The notes under the pieces are model-generated. The model was not told where the DNA came from. It saw only the letters and a program-made list of their open reading frames with translations, and searched no databases. The position numbers were made by a program, and so were the translations under genes. A stretch of 64,000 nt of DNA, from contig NC_077225.1 of NCBI RefSeq assembly GCF_024763615.1, positions 4,836,001 through 4,900,000 of the forward strand, read 5' to 3'. Source of the DNA: Phlebotomus papatasi. Lineage: Eukaryota; Arthropoda; Insecta; Diptera; Psychodidae. Numbering within the stretch: the first letter of the stretch is position 1; each line of letters opens with the position of its first letter. Shown one piece after another: positions 1-11,660 of this stretch.

Positions 1-734
1 CTGCTGCAAAGCGTCTAAAGGAGGCAAGGAAGGCCTCAGTCGACAAGGAGGTGACCAACTCAAGATGAGCCGCCTTGGTAACCATACAAACGTATATCGC
101 GATGTAAGCCTTTTGAGTCCCAGATTTCCTAGACCTGACTCCCCGAGTGGCTGAGCAAATTATTTGTATCGGTCCCGCAAAGTCCACGCCTACAGCCTGG
201 AAGGGACGATAGAGGTTATACGATGAAAAGGGAGGTCAGCCATAATTTGATCAAGTCGTTGGGGCTTCACGCGATAACAACGGACACATTCGTGTACTTT
301 TTTCTCACAAGATTCCGTCCTGATACGGGCCAAAACTGTTGCCGGAGTGACGCAAGCAATAAAGTAGGGGGTGCATGCAACTGCTTCAAGTGTTCATTTC
401 GTGCAATCATCGTCGTGAGACGGAATTTCGGCAACAGGATAGGATGTCTTGAGGGATAGGATTCGTTAGAGCGCTCGAGCCTGCCTCCAACTCTAATAAG
501 GCCCTCCGAATCAAGGAATGGTGCTAAGGATAGGTGTGATTTCCACTTGGATTGAAGAGGAGTATCGCTTTCAAGGAGTATAGCAAGATTCGGCCAACTG
601 GTTTCTTGGTCGATCTTTATCAGCATTCGTAAAGCTCTTTCCATCCTAGGTGCTGTGATTGGTCCTCTATTTCTGGCAGTTGTAGATGAGGGATGATGAG
701 CCAATCGCAGCGAGTATGCTACTATCCTTTGCAT
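1..734 (-). pseudogene. BEL-1 integrase, broken and cut by window edge
   Basis: Integrase part of a BEL/Pao retrotransposon Pol, which would insert element cDNA into the genome. The minus-strand frame at 734-267 contains an H2C2-type zinc-binding region (HLKQLHAP, then the segment ending in FWPVSGRNLVRK) but stops at 267. Another frame carries on with the expected Cys-X2-Cys and then the catalytic-core motif VDFAGP (around 160-190) and the segment ending TKAAHLELV. Coding is therefore shifted at least twice between about 160 and 290. The core runs off base 1, so the second half of the integrase and the 3' LTR are outside the window. Certain as a BEL/Pao relic; no intact protein can be made from it. 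Confidence 0.85.
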
Positions 735-1840
735 TTTCGTAAGCGATGATATTTCGTGAAGAGATCTTCAAAAGGTGGCTGTTTGGGAACCATAACGAGG
801 CATTTGGTTTCCAAAGTTGTCCGAAGGCCATAAAATGGTTCTGACCAATCTTCTTTAGGCTCTGACAACCATTCTGGACCTCTCCACCAGAGGTCACAGT
901 CGAGAAGTTTCGAAGGATTCGCTCCCCGGGAGATAATATCTGCCGGATTGCTTTTAGTTCCAACATGTTGCCACTGGTCAGGCTTAGAGAGCTCAAGAAT
1001 CCTCTTGACTCGTTTCGACACGAAGATTTTGTAATCATCGGGAGGGCTCCGCAACCAACTGAGGACAATTGTAGAATCTGACCAGTAGTAAATGTCATCA
1101 GGGTTGGAGGAGTCCTTAAACTTGTGAATCGTCTCGGCGGCCAGTAATGCTCCACACAACTCAAGCTTAGGAACCGTCAACTTGTTTTTCAACGGTGCCA
1201 CTCGCGACTTCGAGAGAAGTAGGCTGCTATATCTGTTGTTCTCAGCATCCACCGTGACTACGTAAACAGCCACTCCGTACGTGAGAAGACTTGCATCACT
1301 GAAGGCATGGATCTCTGTTCGTATTGGATGTGGAAACACAGAAATCCAACGAGGAATCTCGAGTCGATTCAGGTTTAACAACCTTTCGGTAAAGTCTCGC
1401 CATTCGGATCTCACGTCCTCGGGGACAGGCTTGTCCCAAGGATTCTTCAATTCATGACGCTTCTGCAACATCAGCTTGGCTTCGATGATTGCTGGTCCGA
1501 CAAGACCAATGGGATCAAACAACTTCGCAATGGCGGATGCCATATGACGTTTGGTTTTCATTTCATCTGGGGATCCCATTGGGGAGGAAAACAGGAACTT
1601 GTCGGAGGTGGAATTCCACGCCATTCCCAAGGCAGAGGTAATGGAATGTTCTGAAGGAATATTTTGAGTGGAAGGAGAATCGGAGGAAGGATCAGTCAAT
1701 TCAGGATTATTACTTGTCCACTTGACTAAGGTAAATCCTCCCCGCTGCAAGACTTCAATCAACTGGGCTTGGGTGTCCTTGGCTGCATCAAGCGACTCAC
1801 AGGACAGTAGACAATCATCGACATAGAATGCCTTAAGCAA
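722..1840 (-). pseudogene. BEL-1 reverse transcriptase C-terminal half and RNase H
   Basis: A 372-residue open stretch from BEL/Pao Pol. It opens at the RT catalytic motif YVDD (about residues 6-9), followed by the BEL-typical DPIGLVGP segment (about residue 110). The RNase H part shows HAFSDAS (Asp), KLELCGALLA (Glu) and YWSDSTIVL (Asp), and then ADIISRG and LWWRGPEWL, which are standard in this family. It overlaps the start of the integrase ORF by a few bases in another frame, so Pol is shifted here as well. The 5' side continues as broken sequence at 1841-2035. Confidence 0.9.
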
Positions 1841-2035
1841 GGCTTCTGAAGCGAGGGGGTACTCCTTCTCATTCTCATGGTCAAGTTAAACTAGGGCCCT
1901 AGTGGCTAGAAACGGAGACGACGCAACTCCAAAGGAAATACGGGAGATGCGGTAATCCTTGATGGGCTGAGACTTGTTCTCGCGCCATACAAGACGTTGA
2001 AAATTCGAATCCTAACGATCCATCATCAGCTGGAG
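1841..2035 (-). pseudogene. BEL-1 RT palm segment with two in-frame stops
   Basis: Minus-strand translation gives BEL RT sequence (RISFGVASSPFLATRAL) running into the YVDD region. It holds two in-frame stops: one just after the insertion junction and one shortly before the YVDD ORF. It is directly continuous with the RT segment at 7543-7835 once the composite element at 2040-7538 and one GTAC are removed: the conserved KMY ends one side and LQLMMDR begins the other. Confidence 0.85.
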
Positions 2036-2060
2036 GTACACTAACGGCCAAAACATTAAA

Positions 2061-4022
2061 GGGACAGATAATCCTAACCGGCTTATGTAGGTGAGATTCT
2101 TAACGTTAGCTAACTCGGAGTGCATGCAAATTCGATTTAGAGCTGAAGTTGGGAGACGCCATTCAGTTATCTTGAATAAAATTCGTGAAATTATACAAAT
2201 TTTGTATTTAAACCAAAATATCAAGGATTTGGATGAACTGACAGAAAAGTGTTATATGGGTGAAATGTAGACCAGAATGTTCTCTATAATTTTTCCATAG
2301 AACATGATCTCATCGATTACTCAGAAGCCAAGATAATCGAGGTTTTTTGTTTCTGAACTCGTTTTTTCATCCATCAGAGTGCCCCAAGTAGTCATTTGTT
2401 GAACTTCAACTATATCAAAGAATTGTTGTATTCTGTGGGACTTTCCATTTAAAACCCTATTTTAAGTGTCTTGGTGGAGTAGAGGCAGTCAAATTGGCAT
2501 CTGAGTGATTTCAAAGCGTTATTATGGGAAAAATCAATTTTTTTCACACTTAAACGACAAAATCTGAGTGATAGCGTAGTCTGAGCGGAAAATGATGTAT
2601 AGACGAAATGTAGAGACAAATGTCCTCTACAATTATGTCGAAGTAATCATCAAAATCGGTTCAGCGACAGTCGAGATAATTGAGCTTATGTGATATTGAA
2701 ATTGGTTTTTCGACTGTGGCGCCCCTGGTATTGGTCCCACGAAGTTCAAATATTCTAGAAAGTTGTAGCATTTGGTGAGACCTTTCGTATAAGCCCTCAT
2801 TCATCAAAATCGGTTCAGCAACAGTCGAGATAATTGAGGTTATGTGATATTGAAATTCGTTTTTTGACTGTGGCGCCCCTGGTGTTGGTCCCACGAAGTT
2901 CAAATGTTCTAGAAAGTTGTAGTATTTGGTGAGATCTTTCGTTTAAGCCCTCATTCATCAAAATCGGTCACATAGAACCGGAGATATGATTTTTTGAATT
3001 TTGTGAACTTTGACCCCTCATATCTCCGGTTCTATTGAAACCACAGCGCGCATACGCACCATTTTGGAAACGTCCTAGACTGGACTACAACATACTAAAA
3101 TTTCATTAACTTGCACAATGCCGTTTTTGAGAAAAGTGACTTTGAATTTCAATGAATTTTGACGCTATCACAGCGCCACCTGCGGTGACTTTTTGAACTT
3201 CCATCTGAAAGTGCTCATCGAGACGAAACCAAAAAGGTAAAATTTAGGTCGATATGTTAATTAGAACCGGAGATAGAGGCCGGTCAATGTTCGAACTTTG
3301 ACCCCTTATAGCTCGGGCCAGGGGTTATGGATCGACTTAAGGTTTTTTTTTTTGATAGGTATAATCAACGGCTACAACATACTAAAATTTCAGCCCGATG
3401 CACAATGGAATTTTTGAATTATTTAACTTATAAGATTTAAAAATTTTCTTTTTAATAATAGCGCCCCTAGCGGTGGTTTTATGAACTTGCGATGTTAGAA
3501 GAGGAAGTGGCATTTCACGAGAGCTTTCCAAAAAGCCCTCATTTTTAAATTCTGATAATTAGAACCGGAGTTATGGCCATTTTAAGAAATTTTTTTGGAC
3601 CCTTATAGCTCGGGTCAGGGGGGTCAGGGGACCTTAAGTTTGGTATTGATGGAAAGCTCTAAGGCCCAGCTATAACATACTAAAATTTGAGCCCGCTCGA
3701 TGCCATAGGGGCGGAGCTATTGAGAAAACAAAAAAAGGGTGGTCTTCAAAATGTTGGTAGGAGGGGTGGGGGGTGGGGGGTCACTGCACCAAGTTGCAAT
3801 TTTCACCCGATATATAACCTTTGCCGAAAACCGCAAGTCGATATCTTTTTTAGTTTAGGAGCTATTAAGCTCCAAAGAGCGGCCGGCCGGCCGGCCGGCC
3901 GGGAACGTAAAATAGCCACATATATATTCGTGATCAGGAAGTGCTGAAACACATTTTGGCCAAATTTGAGGTCGATCGGACGACATGAAATTTTGTTAGG
4001 ATTATAGTAGGTGTCTCACCTA
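2061..4022 (-). repeat. 1.8 kb Helentron-like repeat, copy A
   Basis: Starts with GGGACAGATAATCCTAACCG and ends near AGGATTATAGTAGGTG. The '-' strand is relative to the complete copies at 35143 and 61556. It contains an 18-base perfect inverted repeat (2972-2989 with 3018-3035, arms ATAGAACCGGAGATATGA), a C/G-rich tract and a GGCCGGCC run at 3882-3901. The far terminus, with its hairpin, is damaged compared with other copies. Confidence 0.8.
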
Positions 4023-4289
4023 ATAATACCGAGGGAATATTTTTGGTACGGATTGTGGTCGGTTTCCGGTGTGATGTGTTCTGAAAGGGGTTTCTTCTTT
4101 GAATATTGAAATTTTCAGCCCAAATTCTACTTTTTCATATATTTTTTATTATTTTTCAAATTACTATTTATTATTGTTGCAATTTCATTTCTTTTACTTC
4201 ATTATTTTATTTAAAAAAACATGAATAAAATCATCAAATTTAGTTTTCCTTGAAGAATCCTTCTTTAATTAATTAAAATAATAATTAAA
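4023..4289. other. Spacer between repeat copies A and B
   Basis: About 270 bases that do not match the 1.8 kb repeat. The sequence is AT-rich with a TTAATTAATTAA-type end just before copy B. No ORF or known motif is visible. It may be a remnant of the element that originally carried the outer 20-base inverted ends. Confidence 0.4.
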
Positions 4290-6112
4290 AGGGACAGATA
4301 ATCCTAACCGGCTTATGTAGGTGAGATTCTTAACGTGAGCTAACTCGGAGTGCATGCAAATTCGATTTAGAGCTGAAGTTGGGAGACGCCATTCAGTTAT
4401 CTTGAATCAAATTCGTGAAATTATACAAATTTTGTATTTAAACCAAAATATCAAGGATTTGGATGAACTGGCACAAAAGTAATATATGGGTGAAATGTAG
4501 ACCAGAATGTTCTCTATAATTTTTCCATAGAACATGATCTCATCGATTACTCAGAAGCCAAGATAATCGAGGTTTTTTGTTTCTTAACTCGTTTTTTCAT
4601 CCAGAGTGCCCCAAGTAGTCATTTGTTGAACTTCAACTATATCAAAGAATTGTTGTATTTTGCGGGACTTTCCATTTAAACCCCTAATTTAAGTGTCTTG
4701 GTGGAGTAGAGGCAGTCAAATTGGCGTCTGAGTGTTTTCAAAGCGTTATTATGGGAAAAATCAATTTTTTCACACTTAAACGGCAAAATCGGAGTGATAG
4801 CGTAGTCTGACCGGAAAATGATGTATGGACGAAATGTAGAGACAAATGTCCTCTACAATTATGTCGAAGTAATCATCAAAATCGGTGCAGCGACAGTCGA
4901 GATAATTGAGGTGATGTGATATTGAAATTGGTTTTTCGACTGTGGCGCCCCTGGTGTTGGTCCCACGAAGTTCAAATGTTCTAGAAAGTTGTAGCATTTG
5001 GTGAGATCTTTCGTTTAAGCCCTCATTCATCAAAATCGGTCACATAGAACCGGAGATATGATTTTTTAAATTTTGTGAACTTTGACCCCTCATATCTCCG
5101 GTTCTATTGAAACCACAGCGCACATACGCACCATTTTGGAAACGTCCTAGACTGGACTACAACATACTAAAATTTCATTAACTTGCACAATGCCGTTTTT
5201 GAGAAAAGTGACTTTGAATTTCGATGAATTTTGACGCTATCACAGCGCCACCTGTAGTGACTTTTTGAACTTCCATCTGAAAGTGCTCATCGAGACGAAA
5301 CCAAAAAGGTAAAATTTATGTCGATATGTTAATTAGAACCGGAGATAGAGGCCGGTCAATGTTCGAACTTTGACCCCTTATAGCTCGGGTCAGGGGTTAT
5401 GGATCGACTTAAGGTTTTTTTGTTTGATAGGTATAATCAACGGCTACAACATACTAAAATTTCAGCCCGATTGCATAAGGAATTTTTGAGTTATTTAACT
5501 TTTAAGATTTAAAAATTTTCTTTTTAATAATAGCGCCCCTAGCGGTGGTTTTATGAACTTGCGATGTTAGAAGGTGAAGTGGCATTTCACGAGAGCTTTC
5601 CAAAAAGCCCTCATTTTTGAAATTCTGACAATTAGAACCGGAGTTATGGCCATTTTAAGAAATTTTTTTTGGACCCTTATAGCTCGGGTCAGGGGGGTCG
5701 GGGGACCTTAAGTTTGGTATTGATGGAAAGCTCTAAGGCCCAGCTATAACATACTAAAATTTGAGCCCGCTCGATGCCATAGGGCCGGAGCTATTGAGAA
5801 AACAAAAAAAGGGTGGTCTTCAAAATGGCGGAAGGAGGGGTGGGGGGTGGGGGGTCAATGCACCATGTTGCAATTCTCATACGATATATAACCTTTGCCG
5901 AAAACCGCAAGTCGATATCTTTTTTAGTTTAGGAGCTATTAAGCTCCAAAGAGCGGCCGGACGGCCGGACGGCCGGCCGGCCGGTCGGGAACGTAACTTA
6001 GCCCCCCATATATTCGTGATCAGGAAGTGGCGAAACACATTTTGGCCAAGTTTGAGCGCGATCGGAGGACATGAAATTTTGTTAGGATTATAGTAGGTGA
6101 GATTGTTAAGAA
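4290..6112 (-). repeat. 1.8 kb Helentron-like repeat, copy B (near full length)
   Basis: Same orientation as copy A and almost complete. It runs from GGGACAGATAATCC to the hairpin terminus AGGTGAGATTGTTAAGAATC. It carries the same internal 18-base inverted repeat, the GGCCGGCC-type run (about 5955-5985) and the G-rich tract. No coding capacity is recognised. Confidence 0.85.
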
Positions 6113-6114
6113 TC

Positions 6115-7518
6115 TCACCAAATAAGGGTCCAAAAAAATTTTCTTAAAATGGCCATAACTCCGGTTCTAATTGTCAGAATTTAAAAAATGAGGGCTTTCT
6201 GGAAAGCTCTCGTGAAATGCCACTTCCTCTTCTAACATCGCAAGTTCATAAAACCACCGCTAGGGGCGCTATTATTAAAAAGAAAATTTTTAAATCTTAA
6301 AAGTTAAATAACTCAAAAATTCCTTATGCAATCGGGCTGAAATTTTAGTATGTTGTAGCCGTTGATTATACCTATCAAACAAAAAAAAACCTTAAGTCGA
6401 TCCATAACCCCTGACCCGAGCTATAAGGGGTCAAAGTTTGAACATTGACCGGCCTCTATCTCCGGTTCTAATTAACATAGCGACCTAAATTTTACCTTTT
6501 TGGTTTCGTCTCGATGAGCACTTTCAGATGGAAGTTCAAAAAGTCACTACAGGTGGCGCTGTGATAGCGTCAAAATTCATCGAAATTCAAAGTCACTTTT
6601 CTCAAAAACGGCATTGTGCAAGTTAATGAAATTTTAGTATGTTGTAGTCCAGTCTAGGACGTTTCCAAAATGGTGCGTATGTGCGCTGTGGTTTCAAAAG
6701 AACCGGAGATATGAGGGGTCAAAGTTCACAAAATTTTAAAAATCATATCTCCGGTTCTATGTGACCGATTTTGATGAATGAGGGCTTAAACGAAAGATCT
6801 CACCAAATACTACAACTTTCTAGAACATTTGAACTTCGTGGGACCAACACCAGGGGCGCCACAGTCAAAAAACGAATTTCAATATCACATAACCTCAATT
6901 ATCTCGACTGTCGCTGAACCGATTTTGATGATTACTTCGACATAATTGTAGAGGACATTTGTCTCTACATTTCGTCCATACATCATTTTCCGCTCAGACT
7001 ACGCTATCACTCAGATTTTGTCGTTTAAGTGTGAAAAAAATTGATTTTTCCCATAATAACGCTTTGAAATCACTCAGATGCCAATTTGACTGCCTCTACT
7101 CCACCAAGACACTTAAAATAGGGTTTTAAATGGAAAGTCCCACAGAATACAACAATTCTTTGATATAGTTGAAGTTCAACAAATGACTACTTGGGGCACT
7201 CTGATGGATGAAAAAACGAGTTCAGAAACAAAAAACCTCGATTATCTTGGCTTCTGAGTAATCGATGAGATCATGTTCTATGGAAAAATTATAGAGAACA
7301 TTCTGGTCTACATTTCACCCATATAACACTTTTCTGTCAGTTCATCCAAATCCTTGATATTTTGGTTTAAATACAAAATTTGTATAATTTCACGAATTTG
7401 ATTCAAGATAACTGAATGGCGTCTCCCAACTTCAGCTCTAAATCGAATTTGCATGCACTCCGAGTTAGCTAACGTTAAGAATCTCACCTACATAAGCCGC
7501 TTAGGATTATCTGTCCCT
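6115..7518 (+). repeat. 1.8 kb Helentron-like repeat, copy C (inverted, truncated)
   Basis: Inverted relative to copies A and B. It begins in the middle of the element (AATAAGGGTCC) and lacks about the first 400 bases, but keeps the ATTATCTGTCCCTTT terminus. With copy A it forms the arms of the fold-back structure. Confidence 0.85.
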
Positions 7519-7542
7519 TTAATGCTTTGGCCGTTAGTGTAC

Positions 7543-7835
7543 ATCTTGGTTATGTCCGCTGTAAAGGCAACTGGATTTCTTCGAAAGCGGATCAAAGTGG
7601 TGGCTAAACCATCTTGAACGGTGGGGCCGAGCATCAGTAAGTCGTTTAGACTATGGCCGGATGATGATTTGGCACTGACATTGTAAACAATGCGCAGCTT
7701 TGTCGTCGTAGAATCCTTGAAGACCCCGTGGTGAGGCATGTAGAACGACAGAGCACGACAATCTTCCATCGGCACGGGTTCGAGCCACCTTCTCTCTAGC
7801 TGATCATTCATTATCTCAGAATAGGCTTCTTTCAA
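7543..7835 (-). pseudogene. BEL-1 reverse transcriptase N-terminal segment
   Basis: RT sequence of BEL type: the segment with RALSFYMPHHGVFK, the conserved RIVYNVSAKSS, LNDLLMLGP and the catalytic-site strand AFTADITKMY, which ends exactly at the composite insertion. Beyond that point the frame reads into the insert. Upstream (7836-7875) the frame continues with two in-frame stops towards the protease ORF. Confidence 0.9.
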
Positions 7836-9165
7836 GCCAGGTTTTTACTCAAATTGGAGCTCAAGTGCCAGGAATTAGCGTACGGCCTGAGGTCGGGATT
7901 CACCAACCAAATCTGGATTCTTCTTGAAAGGGAGCTTGACTAGAAATCGACCCTCGGGAGTACGTGAGTGCGTCTTCACAAAATGCTCATCTGCAGCACG
8001 ATGCTCATCAGTTACTGGAACTTCATCGGGAACATTTTCAACCTCCCAGAACTTGACGAATGATTCTTCAAGAGAAGAGGATGAGGATGCATTGTGACAG
8101 ACAAGGCCGGATTGGCTGGGAAAGGAGTGGTGCTCGCCCACGATGACATAGCCAAACACGGTTTCTCTCAAATGAGGAAGTTCTGGGCCAAGGGAGACGA
8201 CATTCGGAAGGAAACTGGACCAGTAAATATCCCCACAGACTAAAATATCAACAGGCTTCTGGTCAGCCGAACACGGGTCGGCCAGAGGAAGGTTCTGTGG
8301 AATATTCAGTATCTCTTTATTCGTGGTCCAATTGGGAACATTGCCAGTTATCCTAGGCATAACCTGGCACTCGAATGTAAAACTATCCTTGGCGACTTTT
8401 GAAACAATGATCGTAGTGACCCGGTGCTGGATGCGAGATTGGTGACATCCAACTCCCACAACCGCCATATTGGATGGATGTTTCGGTAATCTCAACCTCT
8501 GGGCCAATTCACTAGTGATCACACAAACTTGGGCACCGCCATCGAGAAAAAGGCGGCATGGAATCCTCTCTCCATTCGCAGAAAAAAAATCAACCATGGC
8601 GGTCGCTGAATACACCCTATGATTAGGTTGGAGGGAGCGATCCGGAACCTTGGAAGATAGAGCCACTATGGCGGACGAATTTTGAGAATTGTTTGTAGTT
8701 TGACTCTTATTGGGCTCAGACTTGTTGACAGATGAAGTTGTGGATTTCGATGGAGGGGATTCACACACGAACTTTTCGTGAAGGAAAACGTTATGCCGTC
8801 CATGGCATTTTCTACATGAATGGAAGGTACAGGAATTTGTAACATGAGGCATCAAACAATTCCTGCACAGATTCAGGGTTTTGACAACTTCATATCTATC
8901 GGATGGCGACATCGCCAGGAACTTTGTACATCTGAACAAAGGATGTGAACTCTCAGAACAGCATCGGCAATTTGATGCTTCGGACGGATGGGTTAACGCA
9001 GTGACTTGACGTTTGGGCGTATTGTGCTTCAGGTTTTGGTTTCGGGAATTAGGTACGCCCTTGGAGAATGACGAACTCTCAGTGGAATTTTTAGCATCAA
9101 TGCATCTTTGGTGAAGAAATTGTCGAAAGTGAGTGAGAGAGGGCACTGCCTTGCCACCAAGGGGT
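7836..9165 (-). pseudogene. BEL-1 gag C-terminus (zinc knuckles) and protease
   Basis: A 423-residue open stretch (9146-7875). The N-terminal part has Cys/His knuckles (CRCCSESSHPLFRC, LCRNCL, CRKCHGRHNVFLH) typical of BEL gag. The aspartic protease has CRLFLDGGAQVCVIT, with DGG in place of the usual DSG/DTG. It is followed by PNW and ICGDIYWSSF-type segments that precede RT in BEL elements. An in-frame stop lies upstream of the ORF, and the gag N-terminal region and 5' LTR are missing beyond about 9175. The ORF's nominal start codon is GTG, so it is not a natural start. Confidence 0.88.
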
Positions 9166-9175
9166 TAATCAAGTA

Positions 9176-9565
9176 TGAAATACCGGCACATTTTTCCGCT
9201 AGAATCCATGGAATCCATGGAATAACTGATCAGATTCTGATAGAATCTCAAATGGAATCCATACAGAATCACTAGAATCAATTGGAAAGCACTTGAATCA
9301 AATGGAATCACAGAATCCCTTATTTACCATTGCTGTCATTTTGACAATATAATCCATGAAATTTAAAAAGTATTTCTGAAAATACCGATTAATGATATCT
9401 TTTACTTTGTTGAAATTATGTAGCTGTTTGTTACAAAAAGCTTTTGCTTAAAAAAATATATCACTGCTCTCTTTTTAAGTTCGAGCAGTAAAAATAGAAA
9501 TATAAAAAATATTAAAATTCGATCATTTATGTGAAAAATTGAATATATTTTCATTTTTAATCTGA
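9176..9565. other. AT-rich stretch with degenerate AGAATC repeats
   Basis: From 9200 to about 9320 variants of AGAATCNNATGGAATCC recur at irregular spacing, an old simple repeat. The remainder is AT-rich with no ORF. GTTCGAGCAG occurs at about 9479-9488, a motif also seen beside the 467 bp tandem array near 34200 and 37471. Confidence 0.5.
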
Positions 9566-9568
9566 AAG

Positions 9569-9608
9569 CGACAGATAATCCTAATCGGCTTATGTAAGTG
9601 AGATTCTG
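9569..9608 (-). repeat. End fragment of the 1.8 kb repeat family
   Basis: About 40 bases matching the GGGACAGATAATCCTAACCG terminus of the 1.8 kb family with a few substitutions. Only this end is present. It marks a deletion product or an independent short relative. Confidence 0.7.
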
Positions 9609-9885
9609 TTATATTCCACTTTTGGGAATATAATCTATCAATTAAAACACTGTTATTTAGACTTGAGACAAATTTACTTTTATTTTTCAGAGACTTGATT
9701 TTATTTCACTCTTAACTCTACGGAGATTGACACCAGACTGAAACCCCGGAAGACTCATAACTTGACTACTCCGTTATTCTATTAAATCATCAATTTTCGA
9801 CAATCTCCATTTTATCATTATCCATCTATAGTTTAAACTCAACGTATTTCTCTTATCTTATCTTAATATACAACAGTTCCCTCTA

Positions 9886-10385
9886 NNNNNNNNNNNNNNN
9901 NNNNNNNNNNNNNNNNNNNNNNNNNNNNNNNNNNNNNNNNNNNNNNNNNNNNNNNNNNNNNNNNNNNNNNNNNNNNNNNNNNNNNNNNNNNNNNNNNNNN
10001 NNNNNNNNNNNNNNNNNNNNNNNNNNNNNNNNNNNNNNNNNNNNNNNNNNNNNNNNNNNNNNNNNNNNNNNNNNNNNNNNNNNNNNNNNNNNNNNNNNNN
10101 NNNNNNNNNNNNNNNNNNNNNNNNNNNNNNNNNNNNNNNNNNNNNNNNNNNNNNNNNNNNNNNNNNNNNNNNNNNNNNNNNNNNNNNNNNNNNNNNNNNN
10201 NNNNNNNNNNNNNNNNNNNNNNNNNNNNNNNNNNNNNNNNNNNNNNNNNNNNNNNNNNNNNNNNNNNNNNNNNNNNNNNNNNNNNNNNNNNNNNNNNNNN
10301 NNNNNNNNNNNNNNNNNNNNNNNNNNNNNNNNNNNNNNNNNNNNNNNNNNNNNNNNNNNNNNNNNNNNNNNNNNNNNNNNNNNNN
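9886..10385. other. Assembly gap (500 N)
   Basis: Exactly 500 undetermined bases, the usual size for a scaffolding gap of unknown length. The 3' end of the non-LTR element to its right is probably inside or beyond it. Confidence 0.99.
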
Positions 10386-10500
10386 AGGGGCACTGATCCA
10401 GCAACCTGAAACTCCGGGCAATGGTAACCGGCGCCTGAGGATCCCTCAACTCGAGAACCGTCAGTGAATAGAGCGACCGCATGCTAACAGCGACTCAATG
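10386..10500 (-). pseudogene. Non-LTR element RNase H start, frameshifted
   Basis: Directly downstream of the RT ORF, another minus-strand frame reads ALFTDGSRVEG, the beginning of a retroelement RNase H domain (catalytic Asp in TDGS). The rest is lost in the gap. An RNase H domain after RT suggests the I/R1/LOA group rather than Jockey or RTE. Confidence 0.7.
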
Positions 10501-11660
10501 ATCTCATCCGCGCGTTCAGCCCAGTCAGCCCTCGTATGAAGTGTTGCTTTAATTGATTTCTTGGGTAGTCTTCCCTCAATGTGGAAGTCATCCCTCATTA
10601 GCAGGTCTGGATGTCTAGCAACAGGCTTATCGAGTATTCTCGTATGGCCTGCTGGGTGACAACCAACCTTCCAAGTTCCAGCTGAGCGTAACCTCAGAGC
10701 TGCCATGCTCGCTTCCGACTTTATGAAAATCGGTAGTGGCGGCAAGCTTAACATGACCTCCAGAGCAGCGGTTGGCGCTGTTCTTATGGCCCCTGTTATC
10801 GCAAGACACGCTATTCTTTGAAGCCGCTGTAGTGCCCGCGCCGAATTTTTAAATTCGACTCTCGGCCACCATATTACAGCTCCGTAAAAAATTATTGGCC
10901 TAACGATTGCTTTGTACATCCATAATACGATCCTCGGTGAAATACCCCTAGTCTTACCGAAAAGTCGTCGACAACCGAAAAGGGATCTAGTGGCCGCATT
11001 AATTCGGTATTCCAGATGTCCCTTCCAGGATAGTCTGTGATCAAGTAAAATACCAAGGTATTTAACTTCCTTGTGAAGGACAAGTTCCTGTCCAAATAGC
11101 TTGGGTGGTCCGAAACCTTGCAGTTTCGTTTTTCTCGTGAAAATGGTTAGTGCAGTCTTACCAGGGTTAACTGACAGACCGTGAGACCTACACCACCTTT
11201 CAACGATATACAGTGCGTTTTGCATAAGATCACACAGAGTAGATAGAAATCTACCTCGTATGACTATGCAAACGTCATCGGCATACCCCTGTGCAAAGGT
11301 GCCTGCCGAATTTAATTCCACTAGTAGGCTATCGACAACCATAGACCAGAGCAAAGGAGACAGCACTCCACCCTGTCGGCAGCCGCTGCTAACGGCCGCA
11401 GTCAGATGAGCGCCGGCAACCTCCGCTCCGACCACACGCTGCCTCACCAAACTAGTTATGAATCTTTCTAGGGTATGGCCCAGACCGAAGTCTTTCATTG
11501 CCTTGTGTAGAACATTACAGTATACCTTATCAAAGGCACCCTCAATGTCCAGAAAAGCAACTAGTGCCATTTCCCTGTATCCAACTGATTGTTCAATGCG
11601 ACTCACCAATTGATGGAGAGCCGATTCTGTCGACTTACCTTTTTGGTAAGCATGCTGCAT
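10461..11660 (-). pseudogene. Non-LTR retrotransposon reverse transcriptase
   Basis: A 399-residue open stretch of an APE-type non-LTR RT. It starts in the fingers (QHAYQKGKSTESALHQLV), then VAFLDIEGAFDKV (first catalytic Asp), SSGCRQGGVLSPLLW, the catalytic QGYADDV, then GLSVNPGKT and VKYLGILLD, and the thumb-region PTAALEVMLSLPPL. The frame is open upstream to about 11770, where a shift separates it from the PGKSNYED segment. The protein would prime reverse transcription at nicked target DNA. It is best assigned to the I/R1/LOA group. The whole element is split into at least four pieces by frameshifts and insertions. Confidence 0.9.

Larger units (their letters stand above)
2040..7538. mobile_element. 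5.5 kb fold-back composite inserted in BEL-1
   Basis: Flanked by GTAC on both sides (2036-2039, 7539-7542). The outer ends are inverted: ACTAACGGCCAAAACATTAA at the left, and its complement with one mismatch at the right. Just inside lie copies of the 1.8 kb Helentron-like repeat: two in one orientation (2061-4022, 4290-6112) and one inverted (6115-7518). The left and right arms therefore form a long inverted repeat of about 1.4 kb. There is no transposase ORF. Open frames inside it recur in every copy, are made of simple GGCCGGCC runs and repeat sequence, and I do not consider them genes. Removal of the insert and one GTAC restores the BEL RT frame, which proves the boundaries. Confidence 0.8.

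Noticed and set aside
1454..1654. ORFs on the strand opposite to pol genes, as here and at 40487-40936
   Set aside because: Shadows of real coding frames of the retroelements.
3687..3947. Recurring ORF starting MSPLDAIG in several places (5761-6093, 61680-61895)
   Set aside because: It lies in the 1.8 kb repeat, is driven by GGCCGGCC and G-runs, and changes frame between copies.
9607..9875. Possible solo LTR (TGTTATATTCC ... ATATACAACA)
   Set aside because: TG/CA ends and size fit, but flanking bases show no duplication and no partner LTR is present beside the gap.
9863..10482. Open frames across the N gap
   Set aside because: They consist of undetermined bases; only the flanking RNase H fragment is real sequence.
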